Positions 9,347-18,226 of a stretch of 64,000 bases of DNA are shown piece by piece. A program made the translations under genes and the position numbers. The stretch's first letter is position 1. Each line of letters begins with the position of its first letter. Source of the stretch: Paenibacillus sp. RC334 (GTDB taxonomy: Bacteria > Bacillota > Bacilli > Paenibacillales > Paenibacillaceae). The stretch lies in the NCBI RefSeq assembly GCF_030034735.1, contig NZ_CP125370.1:3534001-3598000 (forward strand), given 5' to 3'. The notes under the pieces are model-generated. The model was not told the DNA's origin. It ran no database searches and worked only from the letters and a program-made list of their open reading frames with translations.

Positions 9347-11147
9347 CAGGTCCCTCCATTTTAACCATATTCGAATTTGACGAAGGTTTGAGCTTGATCA
9401 AGCTATTCGCCTGCTCTTCTTCTGTTAACAGCGGCCATTTTAAAACCGCGCGCAGTCCCCCCAAAGGTGACAATGAGAAGTCCAGTCCAGCGTCTTCCCC
9501 AAAATGTAATCGCATTCGTTGATGCACATTCCATAAACCATAGCCGCTTTCCTCTTCTACAGGCTTGTCAAGTGCTGATCTCAGGGATGTTATAGCCTCC
9601 CTGCCCAAACCGAGTCCGTTATCATCCACAATCAAGCACATATATAGCCCGATCTGTTCCGTTGTAATGCGGATTATACCATCCTCTGCTTGAGGTTCTA
9701 TCCCATGCAGCACCGCATTTTCTATTAGTGGTTGCACTACAAGCAACGGAATCAGCAGACTGTTAGCCTGTGAAGAAACATGAATTGAAAACGTTAGCCG
9801 CGGCATACGCATCTGCTGAATTTTCAAATAATAATGAACAAACTCGATTTCCTCCGATAAAGGTACCAAATCCCGTTCCTGTCTTGTCGTATATCGATAA
9901 TACTTGGACAAATTATGAGCCATTGCCACGACCGCCTCATGATTACGCAGCTTCGCCATACTTGTAATAAAAGAAAAACAATTATAGAAAAAGTGTGGAT
10001 TAATTTGTGACTGGAGCTGTTTTAGACGTGCTTCCTTCACATGTAGCTTCTCAACATAAACCTTTTCAAACAGCTCCTGAATCTGTCCGACCATCAAATT
10101 AAATTGACGAGATAGGAAAGCAAATTCATGACTCCCCTTCGGACTCAATCGAACAGCATAGTCCCCATCCTTTAATCTCCGAAATGCCCGCACAAGCTGA
10201 AGAATCGGCACTTGCACCTGTGAATGAAGCAGATAAGCACCAATGAAGCCTACCAGCAGCAAGCCAACAACGGTTATATAAAATAGTCGATTAGATGTGT
10301 AAATCGGAGACATCATATCGGACAAAGGCATGTAGTCAATCAAATACCAGCCCGTCGTTTGCGAAAGAACAGCGTGAACAAGGTAACTCTCTTCTCCAAC
10401 TTTCACGGTCAGATTATCAACTTCATGCAATCCCATCTTCTCCAGTTTCGTAATCAGCTTGCCTGACAGCTCTTCATTCGCAGTACGATTATAGATCACT
10501 CCTACGCCTTTTTTATAATAAAAAGGTTCCTTCCGTCCATCGCCTTTGAAACGGTCAAGCATGTCCTGAATATTGCTGCTGTCAAATTCGACCTTAATAA
10601 TCGTGTTAGCGGTTTCCGGATTACCAAGTGAAGAAAACGGGGATAATGTATACAACGAAAATATGAACTGATCCTTCCCGTACATCCTTTTTTTAGATAC
10701 CTGCCAGCCGTTTTTAATCATTTGCTTTAATTCTTTCTGATCATAAAAACCGGCTCCTTTTTCTGATACAACACGTCCAAGCGAAGGTGAATAAATATTC
10801 AGACCCGTTCTCCAATTCGATGAGCTTTCTTGAAGTCCAAGCTTGGTTTGGATCCGTTTGACAAGGTTAATGCCATCCAGATTGAGAGTCTTATCCTTTA
10901 AAAAAATCGCTTGAAAACTGGCTACGTCAGGATCATGAATCAGCAGATGCGGCCAGGAGGATATCATTTCAATATTCGTATTCACCTGATTTTGGAAAAA
11001 AGTCAACTGGTTATAATTAGACTGATTCAGCTCCTTACGTAACACATCTGTCGTTGTCTGGTTCGAATACACATACAGGATTAGCACAGGAATAAGCAAT
11101 ACGATAACGATAGAGACGATTTTAGTATAAAAATTAAGTCTTAACAT
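9321..11147 (-). CDS. YesM-type sensor histidine kinase
   Basis: About 608 residues. A first membrane segment near the N terminus, an extracellular sensor of roughly 260 residues, a second membrane segment (FYITVVGLLLVGFIGAYLL), a HAMP domain, then the His_kinase domain with the phospho-accepting histidine in QINPHFFYN and a HATPase_c domain (N box ENAVLHG; G box DDNGLGLG). I place the start at 11147 (MLRLNFY); the upstream ATG at 11186 adds a Cys-rich stretch unlike the family. Overlaps the response regulator by 26 bp, so the two are translationally coupled. Confidence 0.9.
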   Translation of the reverse strand: MLRLNFYTKIVSIVIVLLIPVLILYVYSNQTTTDVLRKELNQSNYNQLTFFQNQVNTNIEMISSWPHLLIHDPDVASFQAIFLKDKTLNLDGINLVKRIQTKLGLQESSSNWRTGLNIYSPSLGRVVSEKGAGFYDQKELKQMIKNGWQVSKKRMYGKDQFIFSLYTLSPFSSLGNPETANTIIKVEFDSSNIQDMLDRFKGDGRKEPFYYKKGVGVIYNRTANEELSGKLITKLEKMGLHEVDNLTVKVGEESYLVHAVLSQTTGWYLIDYMPLSDMMSPIYTSNRLFYITVVGLLLVGFIGAYLLHSQVQVPILQLVRAFRRLKDGDYAVRLSPKGSHEFAFLSRQFNLMVGQIQELFEKVYVEKLHVKEARLKQLQSQINPHFFYNCFSFITSMAKLRNHEAVVAMAHNLSKYYRYTTRQERDLVPLSEEIEFVHYYLKIQQMRMPRLTFSIHVSSQANSLLIPLLVVQPLIENAVLHGIEPQAEDGIIRITTEQIGLYMCLIVDDNGLGLGREAITSLRSALDKPVEEESGYGLWNVHQRMRLHFGEDAGLDFSLSPLGGLRAVLKWPLLTEEEQANSLIKLKPSSNSNMVKMEGPDGSDITGR

Positions 11148-11261
11148 GTGTTCTACACATCCTCTGCACAAAAAACAGGCATACATAAATGGTATGCCAG
11201 AGCCCTGACCTTCGTTGCCATCAGAACATACTATACATTATTAATGGTTGGCGGTGATAAA

Positions 11262-11459
11262 ATGTTTGATGCTAAGCAAATGGAATGGTTCAATCAACTA
11301 TCCGCTGAAGATCTGGCGATATTAGGTGCCGGCTTCACTACACTAGGTGATTTTTTTGCTTTTTTGGCATTGATTAGAGCCAAACAGGAGCCTAAGGAAA
11401 ATAATTTTGTGGCTCTGGTTAGGGCCAAACAGGAGCCTACTAAGGGGAAAAAAAAGTAA
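11262..11459 (+). CDS. Small protein with a tandem 15-residue repeat, unknown function
   Basis: 65 residues from the ATG preceded by GGCGGTG (5 bp spacing). An N-terminal amphipathic and hydrophobic part (FNQLSAEDLAILGAGFTTLG) leads into two tandem copies of a 15-residue unit, F-L-A-L-I-RAKQEP-K-E-N-N and F-V-A-L-V-RAKQEP-T-K-G-K, then a lysine-rich end. Longer in-frame starts at 11244 and 11148 exist but lack a better ribosome binding site. It is divergent from the kinase gene. I do not recognise the family. Confidence 0.55.
   Translation: MFDAKQMEWFNQLSAEDLAILGAGFTTLGDFFAFLALIRAKQEPKENNFVALVRAKQEPTKGKKK
11361..11450 (+). repeat. 45-bp in-frame tandem duplication
   Basis: Two adjacent 45-bp units (11361-11405 and 11406-11450). 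Within them TTAGAGCCAAACAGGAGCCT and TTAGGGCCAAACAGGAGCCT differ at one base, whereas the rest has diverged. Being a multiple of three it extends the small protein without shifting frame. Confidence 0.75.
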
Positions 11460-11479
11460 CGATACGATCTCATAACATA

Positions 11480-11917
11480 TTATTTGACGACAAATTTTAC
11501 GCGAGTTCCATCCTCATACTCATCCAATTGGTGACTGACCCATGATCCTGCCCCACGATTATCCTTAGGAGCTATGTATTTGACATTTGCACCTTTTCCA
11601 CCTTCTGAGCACATAGCCATCGGCCATTCGTCACGATCGTATCCTTTACGAGTGGGAACTCCTGTAAGCGAATGCTTGCGATTCTGCTCGGCTCCTTCAC
11701 GGTCAATTGTGCATATGGATGATTTCCCCGCTTGAATGGCTTCCTTGATATGCTGCGCCGTTTCAGGATAACGACCTGACGGAAATTGCAACGTAACCTG
11801 AGCCGATGAAGGCGGGTTCTCTCCTGTCGTTTTCGTAAGAAGATTGGCACCTTCAAACCAATACACGCCAGTAGCTAGCAGCACTAGAGTTATAAAACTT
11901 AACAACTTTTTCTTCAA
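11480..11917 (-). CDS. NucB-like secreted deoxyribonuclease
   Basis: The C-terminal 80 residues closely follow Bacillus Nuc[26 protein letters not shown], then [13 protein letters not shown] and the ending [12 protein letters not shown]. The DRDEWPMA and NRGAGSW motifs are the NucA/NucB nuclease signature. A signal peptide or membrane anchor ([19 protein letters not shown]) precedes it. I favour the TTG start at 11917 (145 residues) because AAGGGAAGAGG lies just upstream and gives a standard signal peptide; a longer start at 11959 is possible. NucB in Bacillus degrades extracellular DNA during sporulation; that role here is inference. Confidence 0.85.
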   Translation of the reverse strand: MKKKLLSFITLVLLATGVYWFEGANLLTKTTGENPPSSAQVTLQFPSGRYPETAQHIKEAIQAGKSSICTIDREGAEQNRKHSLTGVPTRKGYDRDEWPMAMCSEGGKGANVKYIAPKDNRGAGSWVSHQLDEYEDGTRVKFVVK

Positions 11918-11997
11918 TTTTCCTCTTCCCTTCAAGCTATTCCAGTGGACAACCTTCAATCAAGGAAATCCCCGAACTTTATTTTCTATAACCCGAC

Positions 11998-12090
11998 TCA
12001 ATGAGATATCCAGCGGACAAACCCAAAGAAGGCACACCACAGGAAAAGACTGATCAATATTCCCCAAAATAAACCTTTAAAAAGCTTCAT
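11998..12090 (-). CDS. Very small single-pass membrane protein
   Basis: 30 residues starting MKLFKGLFWGILIS and ending FGFVRWISH: one hydrophobic helix with a basic N terminus. It lies 80 bp upstream of the nuclease gene on the same strand. The core WGILIS..LW is shared with another small membrane protein near 38505-38658, which supports both being real. Ribosome binding site is weak (GGAAAGG about 13 bp upstream). Function unknown. Confidence 0.45.
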   Translation of the reverse strand: MKLFKGLFWGILISLFLWCAFFGFVRWISH

Positions 12091-12304
12091 ACCGCACTGA
12101 CAACCTTTCCGACTGGGCTTTGCCCTATTATAACATGCCAGAAAGACTGTTGTCGCAACATGCCACGCATATATCTTAACCATAAATATTTTAATTTTAA
12201 AACATAATAATCTGAAGATAAATTGGAATCATTCCGGAAATAAGTTCATCCTATTGGAAATGACAATTGTGATATAAAAAAAATCACATTTTAATCAAAG
12301 TTTA

Positions 12305-12333
12305 ATGAAAGTTTTCCGAAAATGATGTATAAT
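12305..12333 (+). promoter_or_regulatory. Probable sigma-A promoter of the 12367/12512 gene pair
   Basis: A perfect TATAAT -10 at 12328-12333 with a weak -35 (ATGAAA) 17 bp upstream, in an AT-rich stretch 33 bp before the start codon. Confidence 0.5.
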
Positions 12334-12366
12334 TATTGACATAATAAAACGTACGAGGTGATCATC

Positions 12367-12528
12367 ATGGCATTATTAAACAGAGTACAGGAGTTAAAAT
12401 TGCAACTACCTAGCGAGCATCATAGCATTTCACAATACGTGGAACATGCGCTGCATTCAATTGACAGCTTTGTTGAGCAACATCGTCAATTTATAGCCGC
12501 TCAGGCTTTGTATGGTGAAAAAAATTAA
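12367..12528 (+). CDS. Small helical protein, unknown function
   Basis: 53 residues: begins MALLNRVQELKLQLPSEHHS and ends AALYGEKN-like (AAQALYGEKN). GAGGTG lies 6 bp upstream of the ATG, a strong start. Composition is charged and helical with several histidines and no membrane segment. Its last 17 bases overlap the start of the next small gene in another frame, suggesting translational coupling. Family not recognised. Confidence 0.6.
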   Translation: MALLNRVQELKLQLPSEHHSISQYVEHALHSIDSFVEQHRQFIAAQALYGEKN

Positions 12529-12670
12529 CGGCACGGAAGAAAGACTGTTCCGAGATACCATTTCCGAGATTAAAGCTCAACTGGTGGCCACGCTGGAAAA
12601 GACGGTTGAAGACTTCTCACACAAAGGCGACAAACACTGGAAGAACCATTATCAGGACGGCGTAGAATAA
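12512..12670 (+). CDS. Small charged helical protein, unknown function
   Basis: 52 residues: begins MVKKINGTEERLFRDTISEI and ends HWKNHYQDGVE. The ATG lies inside the end of the preceding 53-residue gene (17-bp overlap, different frame), so translation is probably coupled; no separate strong ribosome binding site is visible. Helical, charged, no signal or membrane segment. A strong terminator follows directly, so the two genes form a complete two-gene transcription unit. Confidence 0.55.
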   Translation: MVKKINGTEERLFRDTISEIKAQLVATLEKTVEDFSHKGDKHWKNHYQDGVE

Positions 12671-12674
12671 GTTG

Positions 12675-12710
12675 AAAAATAACCCCTGGTCATTGACCGG
12701 GGTTATTTTT
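12675..12710 (+). terminator. Rho-independent terminator
   Basis: Stem AAAAATAACCCC-GGTC / GACC-GGGGTTATTTTT with an ATT loop, ending in a T run, 4 bp after the 12512 gene. The A-rich left arm could also serve the convergent Ig-repeat gene. Confidence 0.85.
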
Positions 12711-12729
12711 GCATAAGCGATCATGAAGA

Positions 12730-14619
12730 TTATTTTAACACTCTGACAGAGGTAGCTACAGTCTTACCTTTATAAACCACTTTAATACTGGAATTTCCGT
12801 AAGCCAATGCCTTCACCTGTCCTCCGCTAACCTGTACGATAGAAGGCTTGGAGGAAGTCCATACCGCTGAACTTGTCACATTGGTAATTGTGCCTGTGTC
12901 ATAAACCGCATTCACACTCAGCACATGAGAGGAACCATTAGGAAGCTTCAAGTTCTTGTTACTCAAAACCAGCTTGAGCAGCTTAGGTGTAACCTTGACC
13001 TCAATGTTAAACGACTTATTCTGGTATGTGCCCGTAATCGTCGCTGTTCCAATCCCAACCGCTTTGATGGCTGAGCCTTTTACAATCGCCACGGAAGCAT
13101 TGGATGTTGTCCATTTCACTTTGTTGCTGAGCGTAACTTTTTTACCATCTGTATATGCACCGATGACCTTGACGGATTGACTCCCTTTCAAATTCATTTC
13201 AGCGCTTGAAAGGCTTGGCGTCAACGTAGAAATCGTTCCTTCTACGATGACAGGCACTTTCACATATTTATTCAAATACATGGCCTTGATTCCGGAGTTA
13301 CCGCCGCTTACTGCTTTTACCTTGCCATTTCCCACTGTTACGGCCGCAGTAGTAGCCACCCAGCTTACCTGATTCGTAACATCGAGCGTTCCACCACCAG
13401 CCATTTGTGCTTTTACCGTGGGAACACTCACTTCTTGTCCTGCTACCAGCACATACTTTTTCTCGGAAGCGGTCAGCTTGAGCACTTTGTATTGCACAGT
13501 TACCGGGATATCCAGCTTGATGGCACCCAATGTAGCTGTCAATGTTGCGCTACCCGGATTCACTGCAACCAGCTTACCGTCTGCGATTTTGACAACACTT
13601 TCATTGCTCAGGCTCCACTTTATATCGGATTGTACTGCTTTTTTGGCTCCATTGACCAAGTAAGCAGATATGCTCGGAAGAGCCGTTTTGCTTCCTGTTT
13701 CGAGCGATAAGCTCGCTTTGCTTGATACCAGCTTTTCAATGGTCGGCAATACGTTGACCTTCAAGGTCTTGCTCAAGCCGTGATAGGACACAGTAATTAC
13801 CGAATTTCCTGCGTCCAATGGGCTAATTTTCCCTTGCTCCACTGTGGCAACCAGCGGATTGGAGGAAGTCCATTCTGCAGTGCTGGTGACATCAGTTTTA
13901 CCTCCGGTAAGGTTCACATCGGTCGCTTTGATCTGAATTGGTGAACTACCCAGAAAGACCGATTGGGAAGCGGATGGACTCAATATTAATGCCTGGGAAG
14001 AGGAACGTACATACACGATCGTTTGTGCTTTGAGTTCATCTTTGCTTGCTTTAATGTAAGTCATGCCCTTGGCAAGAGGACGAACCAGACCATCTTCCAC
14101 TGTAGCCACGGACGGATTCGTGGATGTCCATTCCACATCGGATACTTTTTCTGTACCGCCCGCTGTAAGCGTACCTTGGGCAGTCAATTTCTTCGAATCT
14201 CCGCTCACCACCAGATTGATGGGACCAGATGGATCGATTTGCAGCTTGCTGTAAGGCGATTTAACCGTAATCGTTGTGCTTACCGTTTGCTGTTCATATG
14301 TGGCAACAACCTTAATTTGCCCTTTTGACACTGGAGTAATAAGTCCCTTATCTACCTTTAATATGCTTGAGTCTCCAGAGATCCATTCTGCCTTTTGTGT
14401 AACATCTTCTTTGCCCTTTTCTGTCAATGACCACACTTTTAATTGAGCGGGGTTTCCACCCAGATTAACTGCAGTCGGATTTTGACTGTCCCACTGTACC
14501 GTAGAGGTCTTGCTCTCCTCTGCCGCCTGGATCAAACCCGCTGGCAATGCTGCAAATAAAAACATCAGCACAGCAAGTAAGAAGGTACTCCGTTTGCTCA
14601 TACGTTTCATACGTTCCAT
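12730..14619 (-). CDS. Secreted protein made of tandem bacterial Ig-like (Big_2) domains
   Basis: 629 residues. Signal peptide at 1-32 (MKRMSKRSTFLLAVLMFLFA then AGLIQAAEE). The remainder is about seven tandem repeats of 80-90 residues with the Big_2 signature: a W(T/V)SSNPSVATVE-like strand, then GL(V/I)xPLAKG and a xATITV(T/S)Y end (for example WTSTNPSVATVEDG, WTSSNPLVATVEQG, WTTSNASVAIVKG, WTSSKPSIVQVSGG). Such proteins are extracellular adhesion or structural modules. No catalytic or sortase motif is seen; the protein ends within the last repeat. Strong start with AAGGGAG upstream. Confidence 0.88.
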   Translation of the reverse strand: MERMKRMSKRSTFLLAVLMFLFAALPAGLIQAAEESKTSTVQWDSQNPTAVNLGGNPAQLKVWSLTEKGKEDVTQKAEWISGDSSILKVDKGLITPVSKGQIKVVATYEQQTVSTTITVKSPYSKLQIDPSGPINLVVSGDSKKLTAQGTLTAGGTEKVSDVEWTSTNPSVATVEDGLVRPLAKGMTYIKASKDELKAQTIVYVRSSSQALILSPSASQSVFLGSSPIQIKATDVNLTGGKTDVTSTAEWTSSNPLVATVEQGKISPLDAGNSVITVSYHGLSKTLKVNVLPTIEKLVSSKASLSLETGSKTALPSISAYLVNGAKKAVQSDIKWSLSNESVVKIADGKLVAVNPGSATLTATLGAIKLDIPVTVQYKVLKLTASEKKYVLVAGQEVSVPTVKAQMAGGGTLDVTNQVSWVATTAAVTVGNGKVKAVSGGNSGIKAMYLNKYVKVPVIVEGTISTLTPSLSSAEMNLKGSQSVKVIGAYTDGKKVTLSNKVKWTTSNASVAIVKGSAIKAVGIGTATITGTYQNKSFNIEVKVTPKLLKLVLSNKNLKLPNGSSHVLSVNAVYDTGTITNVTSSAVWTSSKPSIVQVSGGQVKALAYGNSSIKVVYKGKTVATSVRVLK

Positions 14620-14740
14620 TCGTTTCTCTCCCTTAGTTTCAGCTCTATGAAATAGGATATAATTAACAATCCTATTACTTTATCGGTAAACAGCTACTTG
14701 ATTTGAACCCTTAGGAAGAAAAAAAGGTGGATTATAACAG

Positions 14741-15163
14741 TTAAAGTTCTCCGTGTAGCGACCTGACCACGAACAGATGACCCTCCTTGGACAAGGTTTG
14801 TCCATCATCCAGAACGACATCGTAATCCGTGTGACTGGTCAATTTTGTGTTGTAGGCAATCAGCTGGTCTTCTTTCCAAACGGTCACCGCCGATTGAAAA
14901 AGAATGGCATTATCAAACTGCAATGGAACGCTCATCACATAACCGATAGAATTTAGCTTCGCCGGATGACGGCTTCTGCGCTCACGCCCGGGAGGGAGCA
15001 TCGTAATATACGTTATATTTTCAAAAGGAATAGACAACATCTTCGGGCCTAAAATAACGCACTTGTGCGTGTCATCCCATTTTTCAATCGTGCCGCGCAC
15101 CTTTTGGGTATGACCGTTGTTGCCGTGATATAAAATGACCTGACGTCCCTTCCATTGACGCAT
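14741..15163 (-). CDS. Small protein with LSm-like N-terminal region, unknown function
   Basis: 140 residues from the ATG at 15163, preceded by TGGAGGTGAGG. The N-terminal half (GRQVILYHGNNGHTQKVRGT, then KCVILGPKMLSIPFENITYI) has the alternating beta-strand look of LSm/SH3-like barrels; the C-terminal half is different and unassigned. It starts 16 bp after the uracil-DNA glycosylase stop, so the two genes are probably co-transcribed. The longer reading frame to 15238 overlaps ung and is unlikely. Function unknown. Confidence 0.65.
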   Translation of the reverse strand: MRQWKGRQVILYHGNNGHTQKVRGTIEKWDDTHKCVILGPKMLSIPFENITYITMLPPGRERRSRHPAKLNSIGYVMSVPLQFDNAILFQSAVTVWKEDQLIAYNTKLTSHTDYDVVLDDGQTLSKEGHLFVVRSLHGEL

Positions 15164-15179
15164 GTCCTCACCTCCAGTG

Positions 15180-15848
15180 CTAGCGGTTAGGAATCTCCCA
15201 CCGAATCGGTTCCATTCCATGCTCCAGCAAAAATGCATTGGTTTGCGAAAAAGGCTTGCTGCCGAAAAAGCCCCTATGAGCCGCCAAAGGACTCGGATGG
15301 ACGGATTTCAAAACCAAATGCTTGCTCGTATTCACAAAGCTTGCTTTCTTTTGAGCATGGCTTCCCCACAAAATGAACACTACCGGCTGCTCACGTTCAT
15401 TAATCGCCTCAATAACGGCATCCGTGAAACGTTCCCAGCCTATTCCCTGATGAGATTGCGGTTGTCCTTCACGCACGGTCAGCACATTGTTCAGCAGCAG
15501 CACTCCCTGCTCTGCCCAAGGAACAAGGTAGCCCTGATTGGGAATGGGGGTGCCGAGATCATCGCGCAGCTCTTTATATATATTTTGCAGAGACGGCGGT
15601 GTACGCACACCTGGTCTTACGGAAAAGCTCAAGCCGTGGGCTTGCCCCTCTCCATGATAGGGGTCCTGCCCCAATATAACCGCTTTGGTAAGATGATATG
15701 GTGTTAATTTAAGTGCAGAAAACAAATCTTCCTTTGGAGGGTAGACTTTATGTATCTTGTATTCACGTGCTAATGTATACCTCAATTCATTGAAATAAGA
15801 CTTTTCTACCTCTTCTCGTAAAACTTCATCCCAATCATTACCAAACAT
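15180..15848 (-). CDS. ung: Uracil-DNA glycosylase
   Basis: 222 residues, the usual length of family 1 UDG. Motif A GQDPYHG with catalytic D62 and the uracil-stacking motif are present, as is motif [14 protein letters not shown] with H184. The protein removes uracil from DNA to start base-excision repair. Start ATG preceded by GAGGAGACGGGAG. A terminator-like hairpin lies upstream on the other side of the intergenic region. Confidence 0.96.
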   Translation of the reverse strand: MFGNDWDEVLREEVEKSYFNELRYTLAREYKIHKVYPPKEDLFSALKLTPYHLTKAVILGQDPYHGEGQAHGLSFSVRPGVRTPPSLQNIYKELRDDLGTPIPNQGYLVPWAEQGVLLLNNVLTVREGQPQSHQGIGWERFTDAVIEAINEREQPVVFILWGSHAQKKASFVNTSKHLVLKSVHPSPLAAHRGFFGSKPFSQTNAFLLEHGMEPIRWEIPNR

Positions 15849-15908
15849 AACTCCCGTCTCCTCTCGATATATGGGTCCCGAAATGTTTAAACGTTTTATT
15901 CACAAAAA

Positions 15909-15944
15909 AATAAGCTGGTCTCCCTCATCCGGAGCCAGCTTATT
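15909..15944. terminator. Hairpin between ung and the SLH gene
   Basis: Arms AATAAGCTGG-CTCC and GGAG-CCAGCTTATT around a CATC loop, with A and T runs on the flanks. It lies upstream of ung and downstream of the SLH gene on the minus strand, so it probably ends SLH-gene transcription. Confidence 0.7.
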
Positions 15945-15964
15945 TATTCGTTACCTGTGTTACA

Positions 15965-16020
15965 TGCCGAAGGACCAGGATAGAAACCATACGATAATCA
16001 GCTACCGTTGGATCTAAATT
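15965..16020 (-). pseudogene. Degenerate tRNA-Leu-like relic
   Basis: From TGCCGA onward this stretch matches the 3' two-thirds of the tRNA-Leu(TAA) gene at 37614-37699: about three-quarters of aligned bases are identical across the T-arm, variable arm (GCTACCG versus CCTACCG) and the 3' anticodon stem. The T-stem can no longer pair and the acceptor, D-arm and anticodon parts are gone. I read it as the remnant of a decayed tRNA gene. It could be chance similarity, but the collinear match over more than 40 bases argues against that. Confidence 0.45.
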
Positions 16021-16123
16021 CGATTTCCTTATTATAGCATTAACGATAATGGTGTCAAGTAACTGTAAGCCCAAATCCACACGGTACCTCATAAAAATCA
16101 AGAGGTTGGCCCAGAATAGTCGG

Positions 16124-16783
16124 TTAAGCCTTATGAGCTGTTAGATATTCTAGCGCGTTATACAACATAACGGCTGCTTCCGCACGTGTAATCTCACTTT
16201 TTGGATTAAACTTTTTACTTGCATCCAAGGTATTGACCTTGTATATCAGCGAACGCTGAATGCTGCCTTGATACGAAGGCTCCAACTTGCTATCATCGGC
16301 AATCGTTGCAGGTGCAATTTTGATCATCGGCAGGCTGCCTGATTTTTCCATGCCCTGAATCAGCATATGGGTGAACTCTTCCTTGGTCAGAGTTTTTGAA
16401 GGATCGATATTTTGGGGAATCTCCACGCCATTATAATGCGCGTTGATAAAGGCTTCGGCATACCATGCTGTATCCTTAACATGGGTGAACAGTCCGCTGG
16501 CCTGTGGCGCCTTATTAAAATCAATAGCGGCCAAACTAAGCTGAAATCCGCCGGAGATTAACTGAATGCCTTGGGCAGCAGTCACTTTAGAGGCGGGGAG
16601 AAACTGCGTATCAGAGACCCCTTTGAGCAAACCCTGATTTTGAAGGGAGATGATTTTATCTTTACCGCTTACGCTGTCCAAATCCTTGAACGGATTGCTC
16701 GCCGCAAACATTTGACCCCCAAAAGAGAAGGAAAGAAGTGATACTGTGGTCATGGCTGCGAATGCACTTTTTCTCATGTTCAT
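16124..16783 (-). CDS. Secreted SLH-domain protein
   Basis: 219 residues. Signal peptide MNMRKSAFAAMTTVSLLSFS then GGQMFAAS. Three degenerate S-layer-homology modules follow: NPFKDLDSVSGKDKIISLQN.., a middle one with HVKDTAWYAEAFINAHYNGV, and a last one ending with the typical FNPKSEITRAEAAVMLYNAL. SLH modules anchor proteins to pyruvylated cell-wall polymers. No other domain is present, so it may be a stand-alone wall-associated protein. I choose the ATG at 16783 because AAGGTGG lies 8 bp upstream; the track-long form starts at a GTG within that site. Confidence 0.85.
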   Translation of the reverse strand: MNMRKSAFAAMTTVSLLSFSFGGQMFAASNPFKDLDSVSGKDKIISLQNQGLLKGVSDTQFLPASKVTAAQGIQLISGGFQLSLAAIDFNKAPQASGLFTHVKDTAWYAEAFINAHYNGVEIPQNIDPSKTLTKEEFTHMLIQGMEKSGSLPMIKIAPATIADDSKLEPSYQGSIQRSLIYKVNTLDASKKFNPKSEITRAEAAVMLYNALEYLTAHKA

Positions 16784-16910
16784 GTCAAGTTCCACCTTGT
16801 AGTTGAATTAGGCCGCCCGGCCATTAACAACCTCTTTGACGTAGTACAGGTTGGAAAGGTTGCAAGCGATCTAACAGAGATTCGGATGAAGATTGCGGAA
16901 TGATCAATTC

Positions 16911-18191
16911 TTATCTTTTCACACCAATCAGGATGACATCCCCCTCAAAATTATGCATATCGATAACCGTTACATTGTCCTGGAACGCTACCGAAGCTGC
17001 TGCAAATCGGCGGTATTCCAGGTCGATAATTGTAAACTTGTATTCTCTAAGATCGGCGTCTAGCTTCAGGACCGTGTTTACAGGCACGTAAATAGCAATT
17101 TTTTCGAAGCCTCTGGTTGAGGCAACTCGAATCTCTTCCGTGTTCTTAAGTACTATGTTCCAAGGTTGCAAATCTATCAATCCGTACATCTGAAACAGCC
17201 ACTTCGCAAATCCATAATCCCACGCTCCCTCAAATTTAAGGGCAGCCTGCCACTCATAGGGGCTGTCAAAACCTTCCCCGGTAACTCCGAAGCGTTTCCC
17301 TTTTTTGTGCCAGCTCCATATTCCATGTGCTCCGTAGGTTACGCCGGCTCCCGCACCGGACAAAAGACTTTGCCATGCAGCTTTACGCACGTCGGCACGG
17401 CCGAAACGACCGTATTCTCTCCGGCTGTAACCCATCATCTCGTAGCAAGGTTCCGAGTTCAGCACAGGCCGTGTTACCCGCTTGTTGTAGAAGTCCAACG
17501 CCAAGGCGTAAGCCTTGGACTGAAACTGCGAATTGTGACCTGATTGGTACATGTAAAAGTCCAAATTAGGATCGTTAATGAACTCATCCGGCACCTCCGC
17601 CAGTCTCCCCTGAATGTGCAGAGTAGTCAAGCACTCCGGACTATGCGTCTTCACAACGTGAAGTGCAGTGCGATAATACTCGTTCGCTCGCTTTGACGGG
17701 AAGTCGGTATCCCCGCTCACGATATAGATAGGGTGGTACTTTGAGAATCGGTCTGCTGCATAACGCACATACGGTTCCACCGCCTCCAGAGGCATGTTTT
17801 TCTCATCACGAAGCTTGGCCGCCCAAGTATCCGGGATATAATTACACCAAAGCAAGACCAGCGCGGGTACAAATCCCTTGCTCACTGCCATCTCGACCAT
17901 AGTCTCCGCCCTGTCAAAATAGTCTGGATTCAGTGAATAAAAATCGTAGCTCCCGTCCTCAATCTGTGCGAACGGTTCGTGATCCAGATCACTGCCGCTG
18001 GCATCCCACTGACGCAACAAATTGATTTGCAGAACATTAAACCCCTGGCTGCTTCTGTAGTCAAGATAATCAGCCCATTCCTCCAGTGAGATATTGGTAA
18101 ATGCGCTCCAGACGGTATCCGCCAGATAAAAAAATGGAACTCCTTCATTGACAAAGTAACGTTTGTTCTCCGCTATGCCAAGCTTGATCAT
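16911..18191 (-). CDS. Apiosidase-like glycoside hydrolase (DUF4038, GH140-like), apparently cytoplasmic
   Basis: 426 residues forming a TIM-barrel of the DUF4038 family plus a short C-terminal beta domain. Family landmarks: GVPFFYLADTVWSAF near the N terminus, VSGDTDF (D161/D163) and VLNSEPCYE (E247), which sit where the acid and nucleophile of GH140 apiosidase are expected, and GVTYGAHGIWSW. GH140 enzymes release D-apiose from plant cell-wall glycan. No signal peptide is visible, unlike polysaccharide-acting members, so it probably acts on an imported oligosaccharide. It follows the PTS IIC gene on the same strand, with a hairpin between. Exact substrate is inference. Confidence 0.82.
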   Translation of the reverse strand: MIKLGIAENKRYFVNEGVPFFYLADTVWSAFTNISLEEWADYLDYRSSQGFNVLQINLLRQWDASGSDLDHEPFAQIEDGSYDFYSLNPDYFDRAETMVEMAVSKGFVPALVLLWCNYIPDTWAAKLRDEKNMPLEAVEPYVRYAADRFSKYHPIYIVSGDTDFPSKRANEYYRTALHVVKTHSPECLTTLHIQGRLAEVPDEFINDPNLDFYMYQSGHNSQFQSKAYALALDFYNKRVTRPVLNSEPCYEMMGYSRREYGRFGRADVRKAAWQSLLSGAGAGVTYGAHGIWSWHKKGKRFGVTGEGFDSPYEWQAALKFEGAWDYGFAKWLFQMYGLIDLQPWNIVLKNTEEIRVASTRGFEKIAIYVPVNTVLKLDADLREYKFTIIDLEYRRFAAASVAFQDNVTVIDMHNFEGDVILIGVKR

Positions 18192-18226
18192 ACGGCTTCC
18201 CCCTTATTGCTGTAATGACAGAAAAC

